Below are positions 35,601 to 47,163 of a stretch of DNA of 64,000 bases, one piece after another. Each line of letters opens with the position of its first letter. The first letter of the stretch is position 1. A model generated the notes under the pieces. It did not search any database and was not told where the DNA came from. It saw nothing but the letters and a program-made list of their open reading frames with translations. This DNA is from Plasmodiophora brassicae (taxonomy: Eukaryota; Endomyxa; Phytomyxea; Plasmodiophorida; Plasmodiophoridae), in contig JASFAU010000013.1 in the NCBI GenBank assembly GCA_039704465.1, forward strand, positions 496,001 through 560,000, read 5' to 3'. Made by a program: the position numbers and the translations under genes.

Positions 35601-38600
35601 AACAATTGGACTTGTGGAGCGTCCCGTCAAACGAGTCAAGCTGCGGCACTTTACCTACATCTCAGATATGGATGAGAACGGCATCATCTACTTCTTGGGT
35701 TGCCGAAACGGTACGGCTCCGTTCCAAAATCCAATGACGCTTGGGATTGTGGAAGTTACAGTTGCCCGCGTCAAAGCCGACTCGGCTCCAGTTTCTGCTG
35801 TTGTTGGACGAGAAGCTGTTCGTTGCCTGTGCAATGACATGCACAACGGGTGGTTCTGCATTGACTTCAAACGCTACCTTGTACGGCCTACCCGCTACAC
35901 GCTGCGTCATTATTCTTCCTGGGACACCGAAGCTCTTCGGCACTGGAAGTTCCAGGGCAGCGTGGACGGCTCCGACTGGGTTGTTCTTCGTGACCACGTT
36001 GACGATACCACTCTAAGTCGCAAAGGGCAAGCCGCAACCTGGGAGATTCCTGCTCAGCCGCACTACTTCCGTTACTTCCGAGTACTTATGACCGGCAAGA
36101 ATTCAAACGGGCACAACTACCTGTCTTTGAGCGGATTTGAACTATACGGCGACCTTACCGAAGAGATCCACGAACTTCGTTCGCCCATCGCATCAGCTGG
36201 AGGTGATATTTCAGAATCGGCGTCAACGATTGATGGCGCTGCAACCACAAGTACAAGCACTGCGGACGACGATGTCGTCGTATTGCCTTCTCTTCAAAAG
36301 CGTCGGAACGATGCTTCGGGTCCCGCTACGCTCCTGTCTCCACCTAATGCAACGCTTGCTGGCGCCTTGAGCAGCGGTAGCACCGTTCTCACATCCACTA
36401 CGAGCAGCGACGTTCTGACAACTATCGTTGCGCCTTCATCTGCTCAGACGGCTCTAGAACCAGGGTTGGTTTATTCTTGTGGACACGGCGGCTCTGGTCG
36501 CCTCGGACATGGCAACAACAGCGCTGTCCAGATTCCTAAGTTGATCGAAGGTTTCGATGGTCACAAAGTCGCGTCACTGTCCTGTTTCAACCAGCATGTA
36601 CTTGCTCTCACCGAGGGCGGGCATGTGTACAGTTGGGGCAACAACGGAGAAGGTCGCCTGGGTCATGGCGACACAACCGCTGTAACGCGCCCGAAGCTTA
36701 TTTCCGCTCTTGAGAACACCAAATGCGTCCAGATATGTGCAGGGAACTCATTCTCTGCTATTCTCGATTCCGAGCACCGTGTCTGGGTCTTCGGCAAAGG
36801 GAACGAGGGCCAGATGGGCAACGGGACAATCACTGACCAGAAGACCCCCATCATGGTTAAAGGGGCCTTGGAGATGGTCGAGATTGTCCGGATCGGTGTC
36901 GGTGCATTCCACTGCCTCGCTCTGACAGCTTCGGGTGATCTCTACGCATGGGGTCGCAATCTACGTGGCCAGCTTGGTCTAAATTCCACTGCCAAGAAGA
37001 AACTCATGCCCGAGAAGGTGCAGAACGCCTGTCCGGCTTTCGTGGAAGTTCGTGGTGGCTGGGACCATTCAATGGCTCTTACATCTAGCGGTCAGCTGTA
37101 TTCATGGGGCAACGGCTACGAAGCGACTCGTCCGGCAACTGGGCATGGCACGAACCAGAACATTCTTTCGCCCAAGCTCGTTACTGCGCTGAAGGACAAA
37201 GTCGTCGTCCGTATTTCGGCTGGATGGGATCATTCGATGGCGCTTACCAAAGACGGAGAGGCTTACTTGTGGGGCGGAAATCCAAGCGGGGTTCTTGGGA
37301 CGGGAACGACAAACCAAGAAAGCACTCCGAAACTCCTCGGAGGTGATATTGCCAAGGAACGCATTGTCTGGATCGACGGCGGTCAGACGCACACATGTGC
37401 CGTTACCGAGAAGGGCGAATTGTGGATGTGGGGTTCACTTCTGGGGCAGGAAAGCAAGGTTCCCCGGAAGGTTGACGTATCATCATCTCCTCACGCCAAT
37501 TTCCAGTATGTTGTCTGCGGCGACAAGTCGAACTATGCTGTAACCTGCGAGGCACCAAAGCGGGTCCCACCTACCCCGATTGTTGCGATTGGTGCAACGG
37601 ACGTGACGTATCCCCCATATCCTCAGTCCGCTTTTCTTCTGGGTCCTCCCAGTGGGTTCTTTGTTGGGTTTGCTGCTGTGAAGCCGTCTGCAGCCACTTT
37701 CAAGGCGCCCCGCCTCGATTTGCAACTGGTTTCGTCCGATGGCGGGCAACATAGCGAACAGTTCAAAGCATCCAACGTTCTCGTCGATAATGATGAGGCG
37801 TACTGCACGACTCAACGCGTCAACGTGAATATTCTTGCCGAACCCGATCCATCTGGTCACCACATATACGTCACGGGCGTGTTCGCCCGAAATCCGGATC
37901 CCGAGAGTTTCACTGCCCCATTACGCGCAGCGCTTGTCTTCGTTTTGGATGACCCGACGGAAGTGTCGGCCACTGACCGCTTCAAGGATTGGACGATCCG
38001 AGAATACTCTGACTATATTGCCCGCAAGCGAGCTGCTGCTTCAAGCGAGAACGCCTCCTCGATATTTGACGAGCCGCTTGCAACGGAACCTGTTGCATTC
38101 ATTGACTTGAGCAACAACGTTGAATCGTATGTACAGTGCGACTTGATTCGTGCTGGGCGCTACGTCCTGTTCAAGCTGCTGGATTCTCGCTCGAAGGAGG
38201 CCAACATTGACGTTGAGTACCTTTCTGCGTTTGGCTACGTCGACGAACTGCCCATCGAACTAGAGCAACGACACGCTGAGCTGTACAGACGGACCCCGAA
38301 CGACGTCCGTCTGGAATTGGATGCCCGAAAGCGTCAGCAGGTTCGCAATTTCGCGAACGATACGATTGCGTCGTACAGGGGCGCGATTATCATTGCACCC
38401 GAGAACACCAAAGATTCTGGTTTGCTTCCCAATACCCCGACCTCAGCTCTCCTGACACGTTTCGAGTGTGATTCTTGTATGACTGCCAGTGGCGTAACGG
38501 TTTGTGTTCGTTTTAAGCCGGACTCGCCATCATCCGCAGCTTCAACATCGTCTTCGACTGGCATTAAGCCGACAAACGTTCTTCTTAGTCTTGTGATGCT

Positions 38601-41600
38601 ACCTGAGAGCAACTGTAAAGTTGAATTGCTCGCAGATACTTCTTTCCGCGTGCTGGTCCTCGCCGTGGCCGATGGTAATGGCACAGTTGTCTCGGAAGAC
38701 ATTCTTCTTGACGACTTTTCTGGAGAGTGGCATCACGCCTGTCTTGTGCTCGATCGTCGTTCTCCTGCTGGCGATCGTCTTTTAGTTGGGGTTTCGGCAT
38801 TCCTTGACGGAGCTTTGGCTTGTGCCGTTGTCGTTCCAGGCAAGGGGAAGTCAGAATCCTTCGCTGCTAGCAAACTGCTCTCCGCATCTGGTAATGTCAT
38901 TGTCGGACAAGGCATCCATGGCCAGTTCCGGGAAGTTGGCGTTTGGGGTTTTGCCCTGGACTGCAAGCAGGTTCACGATCTGTGCCAAAGTTCCCTTGAA
39001 TTCTGTGTCGCTGATTGTGAAGAGGCAGCACTGCACGCACTGCAGGTGTGCACATTTGAAGCAAACATGTTGACTTGCACTGGCGAGTGCGTTCTTCAGC
39101 AGGCAACTAAGCAACAGCAAGGAACTGCAACATCGGAAGCATCCGAGACTTCGAATGCTTCCTCGCGATCTTCTGATAGCTTCGTTGTTGTCAACCCCGG
39201 CGGCTACATTCACGTAGACCGTGTGCTAAGCCGGAAACCGTTGATGGACGCGTACACCGTTATTATTGATGCGAGCTTACCGTCGCTTCCCGCGACTGAA
39301 GATGCTGTTCTTATTCGTTGCTCCCAGGCTGCTATAGGTGTTCGCCCCGATGGCAAACTGAGTATTCTGGGTCGCCTCGACTATAAGAAATCCGCTCGGA
39401 AACTAGCAGCCGGCGTCTGGTACAGGATAGTTCTCTCCGTGGACTTGCAGAAGAGCCAAGTATTTGTCTTCGTCAACGGAATGCTGGCGGCCTCTCTTAC
39501 TGGTCCCGAGGATGCCCTCCTAGCTCGCGGGGGACCATTCTCTTTGCCGGCGGCGTTTGACTTGGGACTTGGCAATAACGCTTGCGTGGTTAACATTAAG
39601 CGCGTCCAAATTCGCAGCAAGCCGTTATCCCAATCGAATGCGATTCGCCTACGTTCGGCAGACGATCCGCTTGAGGATGGCCGTGATATCAACGTGGTCG
39701 CGCGGTCGCTCCTGAAGATGGGTTATTCCCTACGGTGGTGTGTCAAGGCGCTCACTGTCACCAACATGGATCGTCGTCTGGCTAGTGACTACATTCTCAA
39801 GAACGCCATTACGTTGCTCGGAGAAGACCGGCTCGAAGAGCATAACAAGGCTGCACAGACTTTGAGTCTGATGGGCTTCCCTCGGAAGGCGTGTGCGCTT
39901 GCTCTCTCGCGGTCGAATAACGATACGGCTGCCGCCATTCGGTACCTTCTCGACAATGCTGAACAATTATCCGACACCGTTCTGTTTGACGATTCTTCCG
40001 CCGTTGAGAACCCTGAGGCCCATAGTGCCGATTCTACCGGCGTTGGAGCTTCTATTGGGTCATCAGGCGATGACCAGCTTCGTAACCTCAACATGGAGAA
40101 GAGTGAAAGCAACAACGCTGCATTCCGCATTCTGAAGAACACGAAAGAGTCCATGGAGGCGTCACTGGACGACCTTGTTCAACGAACGGCCCCGAAACGC
40201 ACTGTCGAATATCCAGAGCTGCAGAACCTCAACAAGAGCGAGCTTCATCAGGCGATGGTGGCAACCGAGAACGCACTCGCGATCACGTACTCGCGGAAGT
40301 GTGTCTTGTCCATCCTCCAGAACTGGCCGCCCGGCACGCCGTTGTCGCTGCGCGTGTTTGGCGATGACGACTTCCTTGTTAAGTTTATGCGTCTAGTTGA
40401 ATTCTCCCAACTCAGTGATGGGCTGGACGTCCTTCGCGCTTCTCTTCTCCGTATTCTCGATCGTGAAGAGTCGTCGATTAACGACGCCCTTCACACGGAT
40501 AGCATGTCGCTGTCAATGCTACGACAGTTCGCGCCAGTCGCTCGTCAACTGCTTGCAGAAGCGTTGAACCATATGGTTGGGGTCATTTCCGACCCTCACG
40601 TGAAGGTCCTCAACGAAGCGGATGCACTGTCCCATCCGAACCCTGGGCTTGTGATCTGGATACTTAACCTCTTTGCCGAGTTCATCCAGGAGGTTGGCCC
40701 TCTGAAACCTGCATCCGGGGCGATTTCCGGGGAACAGGCCGACGTCACGTCCACTTCCGCGTCTGGTCCAGGTCCAGCAGGCGCAGGTGCTGGCGGCGAA
40801 GTAAGCCAAAGGCGCGACTCGACAATCTCGTCGTCGACCACTCATCTTGGCCGCACTGTTTTCTCTGGGCCTGTCGTCAACCTAATCTTCGAGGTCATCG
40901 CCGTCTCAAGTGGCGATCAGCGGTTGTCGTTTGTCCGTCTTCTGTCGCATTTGATTCGGTTGGGCGTCGGATTTGATTCTACGCGATCGTCGGTTCTCAA
41001 GGACCTCATGAACCACATGCACGTCGCTCAGAGCAGCAAGGGCGTCTATTCCGCGTTCTTCCAAGCCCTCATTGAGCTCAATGTGTCCATTGAGAAAATT
41101 GAGCTGGCTCGTATCCAGGAAGAAGAGACCGAAATGGGGGCAGCGAATGCTGCTGCGACCCCCGATAGTGAGGAAACTTCTGACAAGCCACCCGTAGCAG
41201 CTGAACCTGTGGAGCAGCAACAGGTTACTGAAGAACCTGCGCCGTCCCAAGGCATACAGTTCTCCTTTTCCGAAGACATGGACACCAATGGAATCCTGTA
41301 TTATCTCGGGACGAACCAGAACACGACGGCCTGGACGAATCCCTCGGAACTCGGTGTGGTCAAAGTGACTGCATCGTCGCTTATGCTTGATTCGAAGCCT
41401 GCGTCTGCGATTGTTGGTCGCGAAGCCGTTCGCTGTGTTACGAAACCTGTTCCGAACCAGTGGTTCACGATTGATTTCCTGGATCATTCGGTGACGCCGA
41501 CCCACTACACTCTTCGGCACTACTCATCATGGGATACGGAAGCAGTGCGGTCGTGGCGCTTCGAGGGTTCGAACGACGGTGTGTCCTGGGTTGTCCTTAA

Positions 41601-44166
41601 AGAGCACCGCAATGACGCTGCCCTCTGCCGCAAGGGACAGGCTCACACTTGGGTCCTGCCTCCGATCGAGGAGTCGTACTCTCAATTCCGGCTGTACATG
41701 ACCGACCAGAACTCCAACCAGCACTGGTACATGGCGTTGTCCGGATTCGAAATCTATGGCACGCTTGACGGCGATGCGGTCGCATGGGAGGAGGAAGAGA
41801 AGGAGTTCGTGTACCAGGAGGACATGGACACCAACGGAATCCTGTACTACCTGGGAACCAACGAGCTGACTGACTGGTGGCAGAATCCAGCCGAAATGGG
41901 TCTCGTTCGAGTAGAAGCATGTTCATTGCAGCACAACTCGATGCCGAAATCCGCTATCGTCGGACGCGAGGCTGTCCGATGCGTCTCGCAGCCCAACCAA
42001 GATCAGTGGTTCGTTATTGATTTCCTGGACCGAAGGATCGTCCCGACGAAGTACACGCTGCGCCACTACAGTTCGTACGACACGGAGGCGCTTCGCAACT
42101 GGCGCTTGGAAGGAAGCACGGACGGCACCAACTGGGTTTGCTTGCGCGAACATCGTGACGACCAGTCGTTGAAGGCCAAGGGGCAGCCGCACACGTGGGA
42201 CATCACCAGTACAACGCAGCCTGCTGAGTCGTACAGCAAGTTCCGCATCTTCATGTTCGGCAAGAACTCGAATGACCACTGGTACCTGGCGCTGTCTGGA
42301 TTCGAGATCTATGGGCGCATGACCGTCCGAACTGGGCAACGATCGACGAACGCTGCTGGCGCTCGCAGCAAGCCGCGGAATAAGCCCTGGTTTGAGAGCG
42401 TCCTCCTTGTTGATTCCATCGTCCGGTCGATTACCACGAAATCGGCGTTGCCGCGCCCGTTCTGCCGCAAGATCTGGAAGCAAGTTCTGACGTGGCCTTC
42501 TGAGAAAGGGCGCATGCGGAATGCTGACGAGGACGACCTGACGGAATTCGATGAGATCATGGCCTCGTTCAGTTCATCTGCCGATGAGGACCTTGTCTGT
42601 CTGGTGAATCGCATGGTCGAGAAGTCGACAGTCGATCCCATGCACATGAAGGCGTCTGAGTGGGATGTCAAACCCGATGAGCTGCTGCCGTACAGGTCCC
42701 TGGACGAGATTCCCATGTTCAATCTCCAGGTCCGCCTGTTCGTCCTGCAGCAGTTGAACATCCAGATTTCGTCTATCATGGGTCTGGTCGACTTCAGCCT
42801 ACCTGCGCACATGTCGTCGCTAGCCGATGGAATTCGATCCATTCGTGCACTGATCTTCTTCAAGACCAAAGAAGTGTTGTGGAACCGGGCCCTCGACGAG
42901 ACAAAGTGCCAGCCATCGGATCGCGAGCTCGAACTGGATCGCTTCCGATCCGTGAAGCTGAAGGAAATGAAGAAGACGGACGCCAAAGGCAAGCGGTCTC
43001 TCTTCGGGCAGGCCTTCCAGCAGCTGAACAATCGCGACCCGAAGATGTTCCGTCTCGAGAAGAACAAGTGTGCCTGGAAGACTGTCTTCAAGGGGGAGTT
43101 CAGCGACGACTACGGCGGCCCTTACCGGCAGTCGATCGAGGACTTCTGCAACGAGTTGCACAGCGACCTCCTACCTCTGTTCATCAAGTGCCCGAACGGA
43201 CGCGAGAACATTGGGACGAATCGGGAAAAGTTCGTGCCTCGGCCGTCATCCATCAGCCCTCTGCACCTGGCCATGTACGAGTTTGTCGGCAAACTCATGG
43301 GCCTCGCGATTCGGACGAAGAACGTGCTCGACCTGGACCTGCCATCGATCGTGTGGAAGCCGCTGGTATCAGACGTCATCACAGAGGACGATGTGCTTGC
43401 CATCGACCTGCTGTCCTTCAAGATCCTGGACGAACTCAAGAAGTTCGAGGTCAGCAACGACCTGCCCACCGAGTACTTCACCGCGTTCGTCAACTCGAAG
43501 TTCGTCGTGATCGGGTCCGACCAGCGTGTGTACCCGCTGGTGCCCGGCGGCCACCACATCCAGGTCACGTGGGACAACCGGCAACAGTTCGCCAAGTCGC
43601 TGATTCACTACCGCCTCAACGAGTTCAAAGTGCAATGCGAGGCCATCCGACGTGGGCTCGCCACCGTCGTCCCGTACCCGTTGCTGTCGCTGTTCACCTG
43701 GCACGAACTGGAAGTCGAGGTCTGCGGGCGTCCCAAGATGAACGTGGACCTGCTCGAACAGGTGACCGTCTACGAGTCCTGCTCGGCAACGGACCCCCAC
43801 GTCGTCCTGTTCTGGCGCATGCTTCGTGAGCGGCTCGATGACGTCGAGCGGTGCCAGTTCCTGCGTTTCGTCTGGGGCCGATCGCGCCTGCCGCTGAAAC
43901 AGGAAGACTTTGACCGCAAGTTCAAGATCAGTCGCATGCACCAGGCGGACCGCTCCCCAGACGACTACCTGCCGATCTCGCACACGTGCTTCTTCTCCCT
44001 GGAGCTCCCGCGCTACTCGTCGCTCGACATCATGCACCGGAAGATCCTGTACGCGATCACCCACTGCGTCGCCATCGACGCCGACGACACGTCCGTCGCC
44101 CAGGACGCTGCCAGACGGTCTGCCGACGTCGACGTCGACTCGGACAACGACAGCGACGTCGAGTGA
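26664..44166 (+). CDS. Giant HERC1-like HECT E3 ubiquitin ligase, ~5,816 aa
   Basis: Transfers ubiquitin from E2 through a catalytic cysteine to substrates. Exon 1 (26664-26722, MGNNPSIVGD...) joins across a 52-nt intron to one 17.4-kb exon starting at 26775; the apparent ATG at 26737 lies in the intron. Approximate residues: helical N-terminal region; CUB-like sandwich 930-1040; RanBP2-type zinc finger 1660-1690 (WQCRRCTFFNENASESCNLC); discoidin-like module 1 at 1708-1880; SPRY 1940-2080 and 2315-2495; jacalin-like 2805-2970; discoidin-like 2 at 2980-3145; RCC1 repeats 3250-3610; concanavalin/LamG-like 3910-4100 and 4175-4315; UBA pair 4325-4420; discoidin-like 3 and 4 at 4850-5015 and 5030-5200; HECT 5430-5796. 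The catalytic Cys is ~5758 in PISHTCFFSLELPRYSS, intact. An acidic tail follows. The order resembles HERC1 but with extra modules. Confidence 0.93.
41260..42318 (+). repeat. Tandem discoidin-like modules within the HECT gene
   Basis: Two adjacent ~170-codon modules (about 41260-41763 and 41803-42318) share MDTNGILYYLGTN, IVGREAVRC, TLRHYSSWDTEALR-like and YLALSGFEIYG motifs. Two more copies are at about 31837-32346 and 35650-36150 in the same gene. They look like galactose-binding/F5-8C-type beta sandwiches. Amino-acid similarity is high while codons differ, so duplication is old except perhaps in the tandem pair. Confidence 0.85.
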
Positions 44167-44200
44167 ACACTGTATTATATTCCCGAGACCTACTGGCGTA

Positions 44201-44206
44201 AATAAA
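44201..44206 (+). terminator. Candidate poly(A) signal AATAAA for the HECT gene
   Basis: A canonical AATAAA hexamer sits 35 bases after the TGA at 44164-44166, in an AT-rich stretch. The position fits a short 3' UTR before the next start at 44304. Confidence 0.45.
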
Positions 44207-44303
44207 GCAACGAGTCTCTACTAGTCCGTTGTCGTTCGGCGGCGCCTGCCCCGATCGATCGCCATGGCGTACCACTGCCGTATATCGCGTGTCGCGGGCG
44301 ACC

Positions 44304-45060
44304 ATGGCCTGGGTATGTGCCGTACGGGAGCGCGCCGTTGCCCGCGTCGTTCGCGACTACTTCGAGGAGACGGCCCTGGCGGAATCGTCGCGCCTGCTGG
44401 AGCTGCGCGCCGTCACGAGGATGCAGGCCTGGTGGCGAGGCACGCTGGCGCGTGGCCAGCTACGGCTCCTGAAGTCGGCGACGTTGACGTGCCCCCGCCC
44501 TACCGTGTGCTGACGGGGCCCTGGTGGCAGTAACTCGGCACGTCGTATCCAGGCCGCGTACCGGGGGTACCGAGGCCGACAACGGGCCGCCGACCAGCGA
44601 CGTTCGCACGTTCGCAGCCTGCGACGGGCCCTGTACAATGAAGCGGCGACGCTGATCCAGAAGATGTCAGGGGACGCAGGGGAGGGGTTCCTTGACCATT
44701 GCCCCAGGGCTGATCCGACGTCGCAGGTACCGAGGGTACATGTCCAGGCGCACGCGTGTCAATTTCTACGCCCGCAAGCGGTACATCGACGAGGTCGCTG
44801 AGCGCAGCCAGGCGCTGCGCAGGGCGATGCAGGCGGAGTTCGAGCAGCGCAAGGAGGAGGCTCGCGAACGCGAACAGCTCGAGGCGGCCGCCGAATTCTC
44901 GGGCATCACCTCGAACCTACACCACCTGCTCAGCACCGCCACCCAGGCCGGCATCTTCAAATCGCCATTCGGCGAGGTCTACTCGGCGAAAGCGTTCGAC
45001 ATCCCCGTCGAGGAGCACATCGCCGATGCGTTCAGGGTAGGTCCAGTATTACGACAATAG
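44304..45060 (+). CDS. SPATA17: SPATA17-like IQ-motif protein
   Basis: SPATA17 is a conserved IQ/calmodulin-binding protein of the axoneme and centrosome region. Model join(44304-44488, 44531-44665, 44727-45060), 217 aa. IQ motifs: VTRMQAWWRGTLARGQL in exon 1, ARRIQAAYRGYRGRQRA in exon 2, and MYRGYMSRRTRVNFYARK formed across the second intron. A helical stretch follows (SQALRRAMQAEFEQRKEE), then the diagnostic family block LHHLLSTATQAGIFKSPFGE. It ends at the TAG of 45058-45060. A GTAGGT just before that stop could instead be a donor to a further exon, so the C-terminus may be longer. The animal protein has a longer tail. It implies that the organism builds motile cilia. Confidence 0.82.
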
Positions 45061-45378
45061 GGCGCACAGTCCGTATGATTGTGTCTTCGGGGGTGCTGAC
45101 AGCGCGCGCCTGCCAGGCCACCCGGGCCAGAAGACAGCAACGGGCAAAACACCAACCAGGACGGCCCGGCGGCCCAGGAACAAAACGTGCTGCCGCGACA
45201 TAGGCCTGCCTCGAATACACTGCACTGCTGCGGCTGCAGGTTCCGGTTAGGGCGGACAGGGGTGGGGTGCAGCGCGTGTTCTGGATTTAGTCCTTCTGCG
45301 CGGCGTTGTGTGACCCGCGCCCGTCGTAGTGATACTTCGCAATGCGGAGGCAGTGGCACGGACTGTCCGTCTGACGTC
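45061..45378. other. Intergenic or unresolved 3' exon of the SPATA17-like gene
   Basis: The frame from about 45127 is open up to and through the start of the next gene and is Cys/Arg/Gly-rich (LHCCGCRFRLGRTG). It could be a last exon of the SPATA17-like gene or a 5' leader of the AAA ATPase. I cannot decide from sequence. Confidence 0.3.
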
Positions 45379-47125
45379 ATGTCGTTGGCGACGGCGACGA
45401 CGCTGTTCGAGGAGGCGGATCGCGACGAGCGCGCCGGGCGCCTCGACGATGCGCTGTCGCGGTACGAACGCGGCATCGCGATCCTGCTCGACCTGATCAA
45501 GGTGACGCCGAATCCGGTGACGCTGCGGAAGCACGCCGAGCACTTCCTCAGTCGAGCTGAGGCCGTCAAGGCAAGGCACAGTCCCCCCACGGTCGTGTGC
45601 TCGTCCTGCACGTTCTCATACAGGGTGGTTTCGTGCAGGGACGGAAGAAGCAGAGGCCCAGACAGGTACCAGTGTCGCGAGGCGAGTCGTTTCCGGCCCC
45701 GACCCGATCCAAATCGAAACCGTCAATGCCGGCGAAGTCGCCCGCTAGTAGCATTGCGAAGCGTCCAGCTGCCAGACCGAGAGGCAACGGGACGCCAGCC
45801 CGATCGACACAGTCGTCGTCAGGTACGGCTCGTCGTGTAATGTGGGCGGGTGCTCCGCTCACCGCCTGGTGTAGGGGACGACCTGCGCGCCCTCATTGAA
45901 TCGGAGATCATCGACACGGCGCCATCGGTCTCCGTCCACGACATCATCGGGCTGGAACAGATCAAGCGGGCGCTGTACGAGGCCATCATCCTGCCCAGGT
46001 TGACACCGGCGATGTTCACCGGGCTGCGGGCGCCGCCCAAGGCCATCCTGCTGTTCGGCCCCCCTGGCAACGGCAAGACCCTGATTGGTACGCGCGCTGC
46101 GCTCATGTGGCGTATCTCGGCAACCGAGTCGCCTGATCCGTTGCCTCCCGTAGCGAAGGCGGTTGCCGCTGAAGGAAAGGCAACGTTCTTCTCGGTGTCG
46201 GCCTCGACGCTCACGAGCAAGTACGTCGGGCAGGGCGAGAAGCTCGTGCGAACACTCTTCGAGGTCGCACACGAGAAGCAACCATCGATCGTGTTCATTG
46301 ACGAGGTTCGCGTCGCCACCTTCTATCCGCTCATTGGCTAACCCGATGGCAACAGGTTGACTCCATCCTGCCGTCTAGAGGCGGATCGTCGGAACACGAG
46401 GCTAGCCGGCGGTTGAAAACGGAATTCCTGGGTACGTCCGCTGTTCGAATACGTGACGTCGTCGAACCATTGTTCATGAGTGGGTGTCTCGCGTGCAGTG
46501 CGGTTCGACGGCGTCAGCTCGAACCCCAACGACCAACTGCTGATCATCGCTGCGACGAACCTGCCCGGCGAGCTGGACGAAGCTGTCCTTCGGTAAGCGA
46601 GTACCCGCGAGACTTGCGCCGAGGTTGGCCATTTGACGATTCCTTCGCGGGCGGCGCTACCAGGCGATTTGCTCGGAAGTTCTATATTCCACAGCCCGAA
46701 CCAGCAGCGAGACGCAACCTCATCACGTCGTTGCTTACCCGTCAGTCCATCCAGGTTGCCCAGTGGTGGCCCGTTGCTCATTGCAGCACCGTGTTTGCAT
46801 AGGGCACAACCATCGACATACCATGACGGAAGCTGAACTGACGGAGCTCGTCCGGTTGACTGAGGGATTCTCCGGCTCCGATCTCACTGAGCTGTGCAAG
46901 GAAGCGGCAATGTGGCCAATCAGGGAAATGGGCGACCAAATCACGCGGTCGAGAGCATCCGTCCCTGCCATCACGTTTCAACATTTTCAGCGGAGCCTGC
47001 AAGCCATCAAACCGTCAACTAGCAAAGAGTCGCTGGAGGAGTTTGAGCGGTGGAATCAGGCGCATGGAAGCAGCATCGTTGGGCTTGATGGCGTCGGGGC
47101 GTCCTCACAATGTGTTATATCGTGA
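45379..47125 (+). CDS. MIT-domain AAA ATPase, spastin/fidgetin/katanin group
   Basis: Meiotic-clade AAA ATPases sever microtubules or disassemble complexes. From ATG 45379, an N-terminal MIT domain of ~65 residues ([20 protein letters not shown], then [13 protein letters not shown]) is followed by a basic Ser/Pro linker ([20 protein letters not shown]). The AAA module begins [20 protein letters not shown]. Walker A is GPPGNGKT (~46056-46081); pore region [18 protein letters not shown]; Walker B IVFIDEV; then [39 protein letters not shown] and [11 protein letters not shown]. The C-terminal helix [10 protein letters not shown] matches the spastin/katanin ending. Several ~50-nt introns interrupt the domain (after LI of Walker A, inside the DEVDS site, after VLR), and exact edges of the first two are uncertain. 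Microtubule severing would fit neighbours with ciliary roles. Confidence 0.85.
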
Positions 47126-47163
47126 CGAAACGCGCTTCAAGTCGTTTAACAATATTTTGTACC

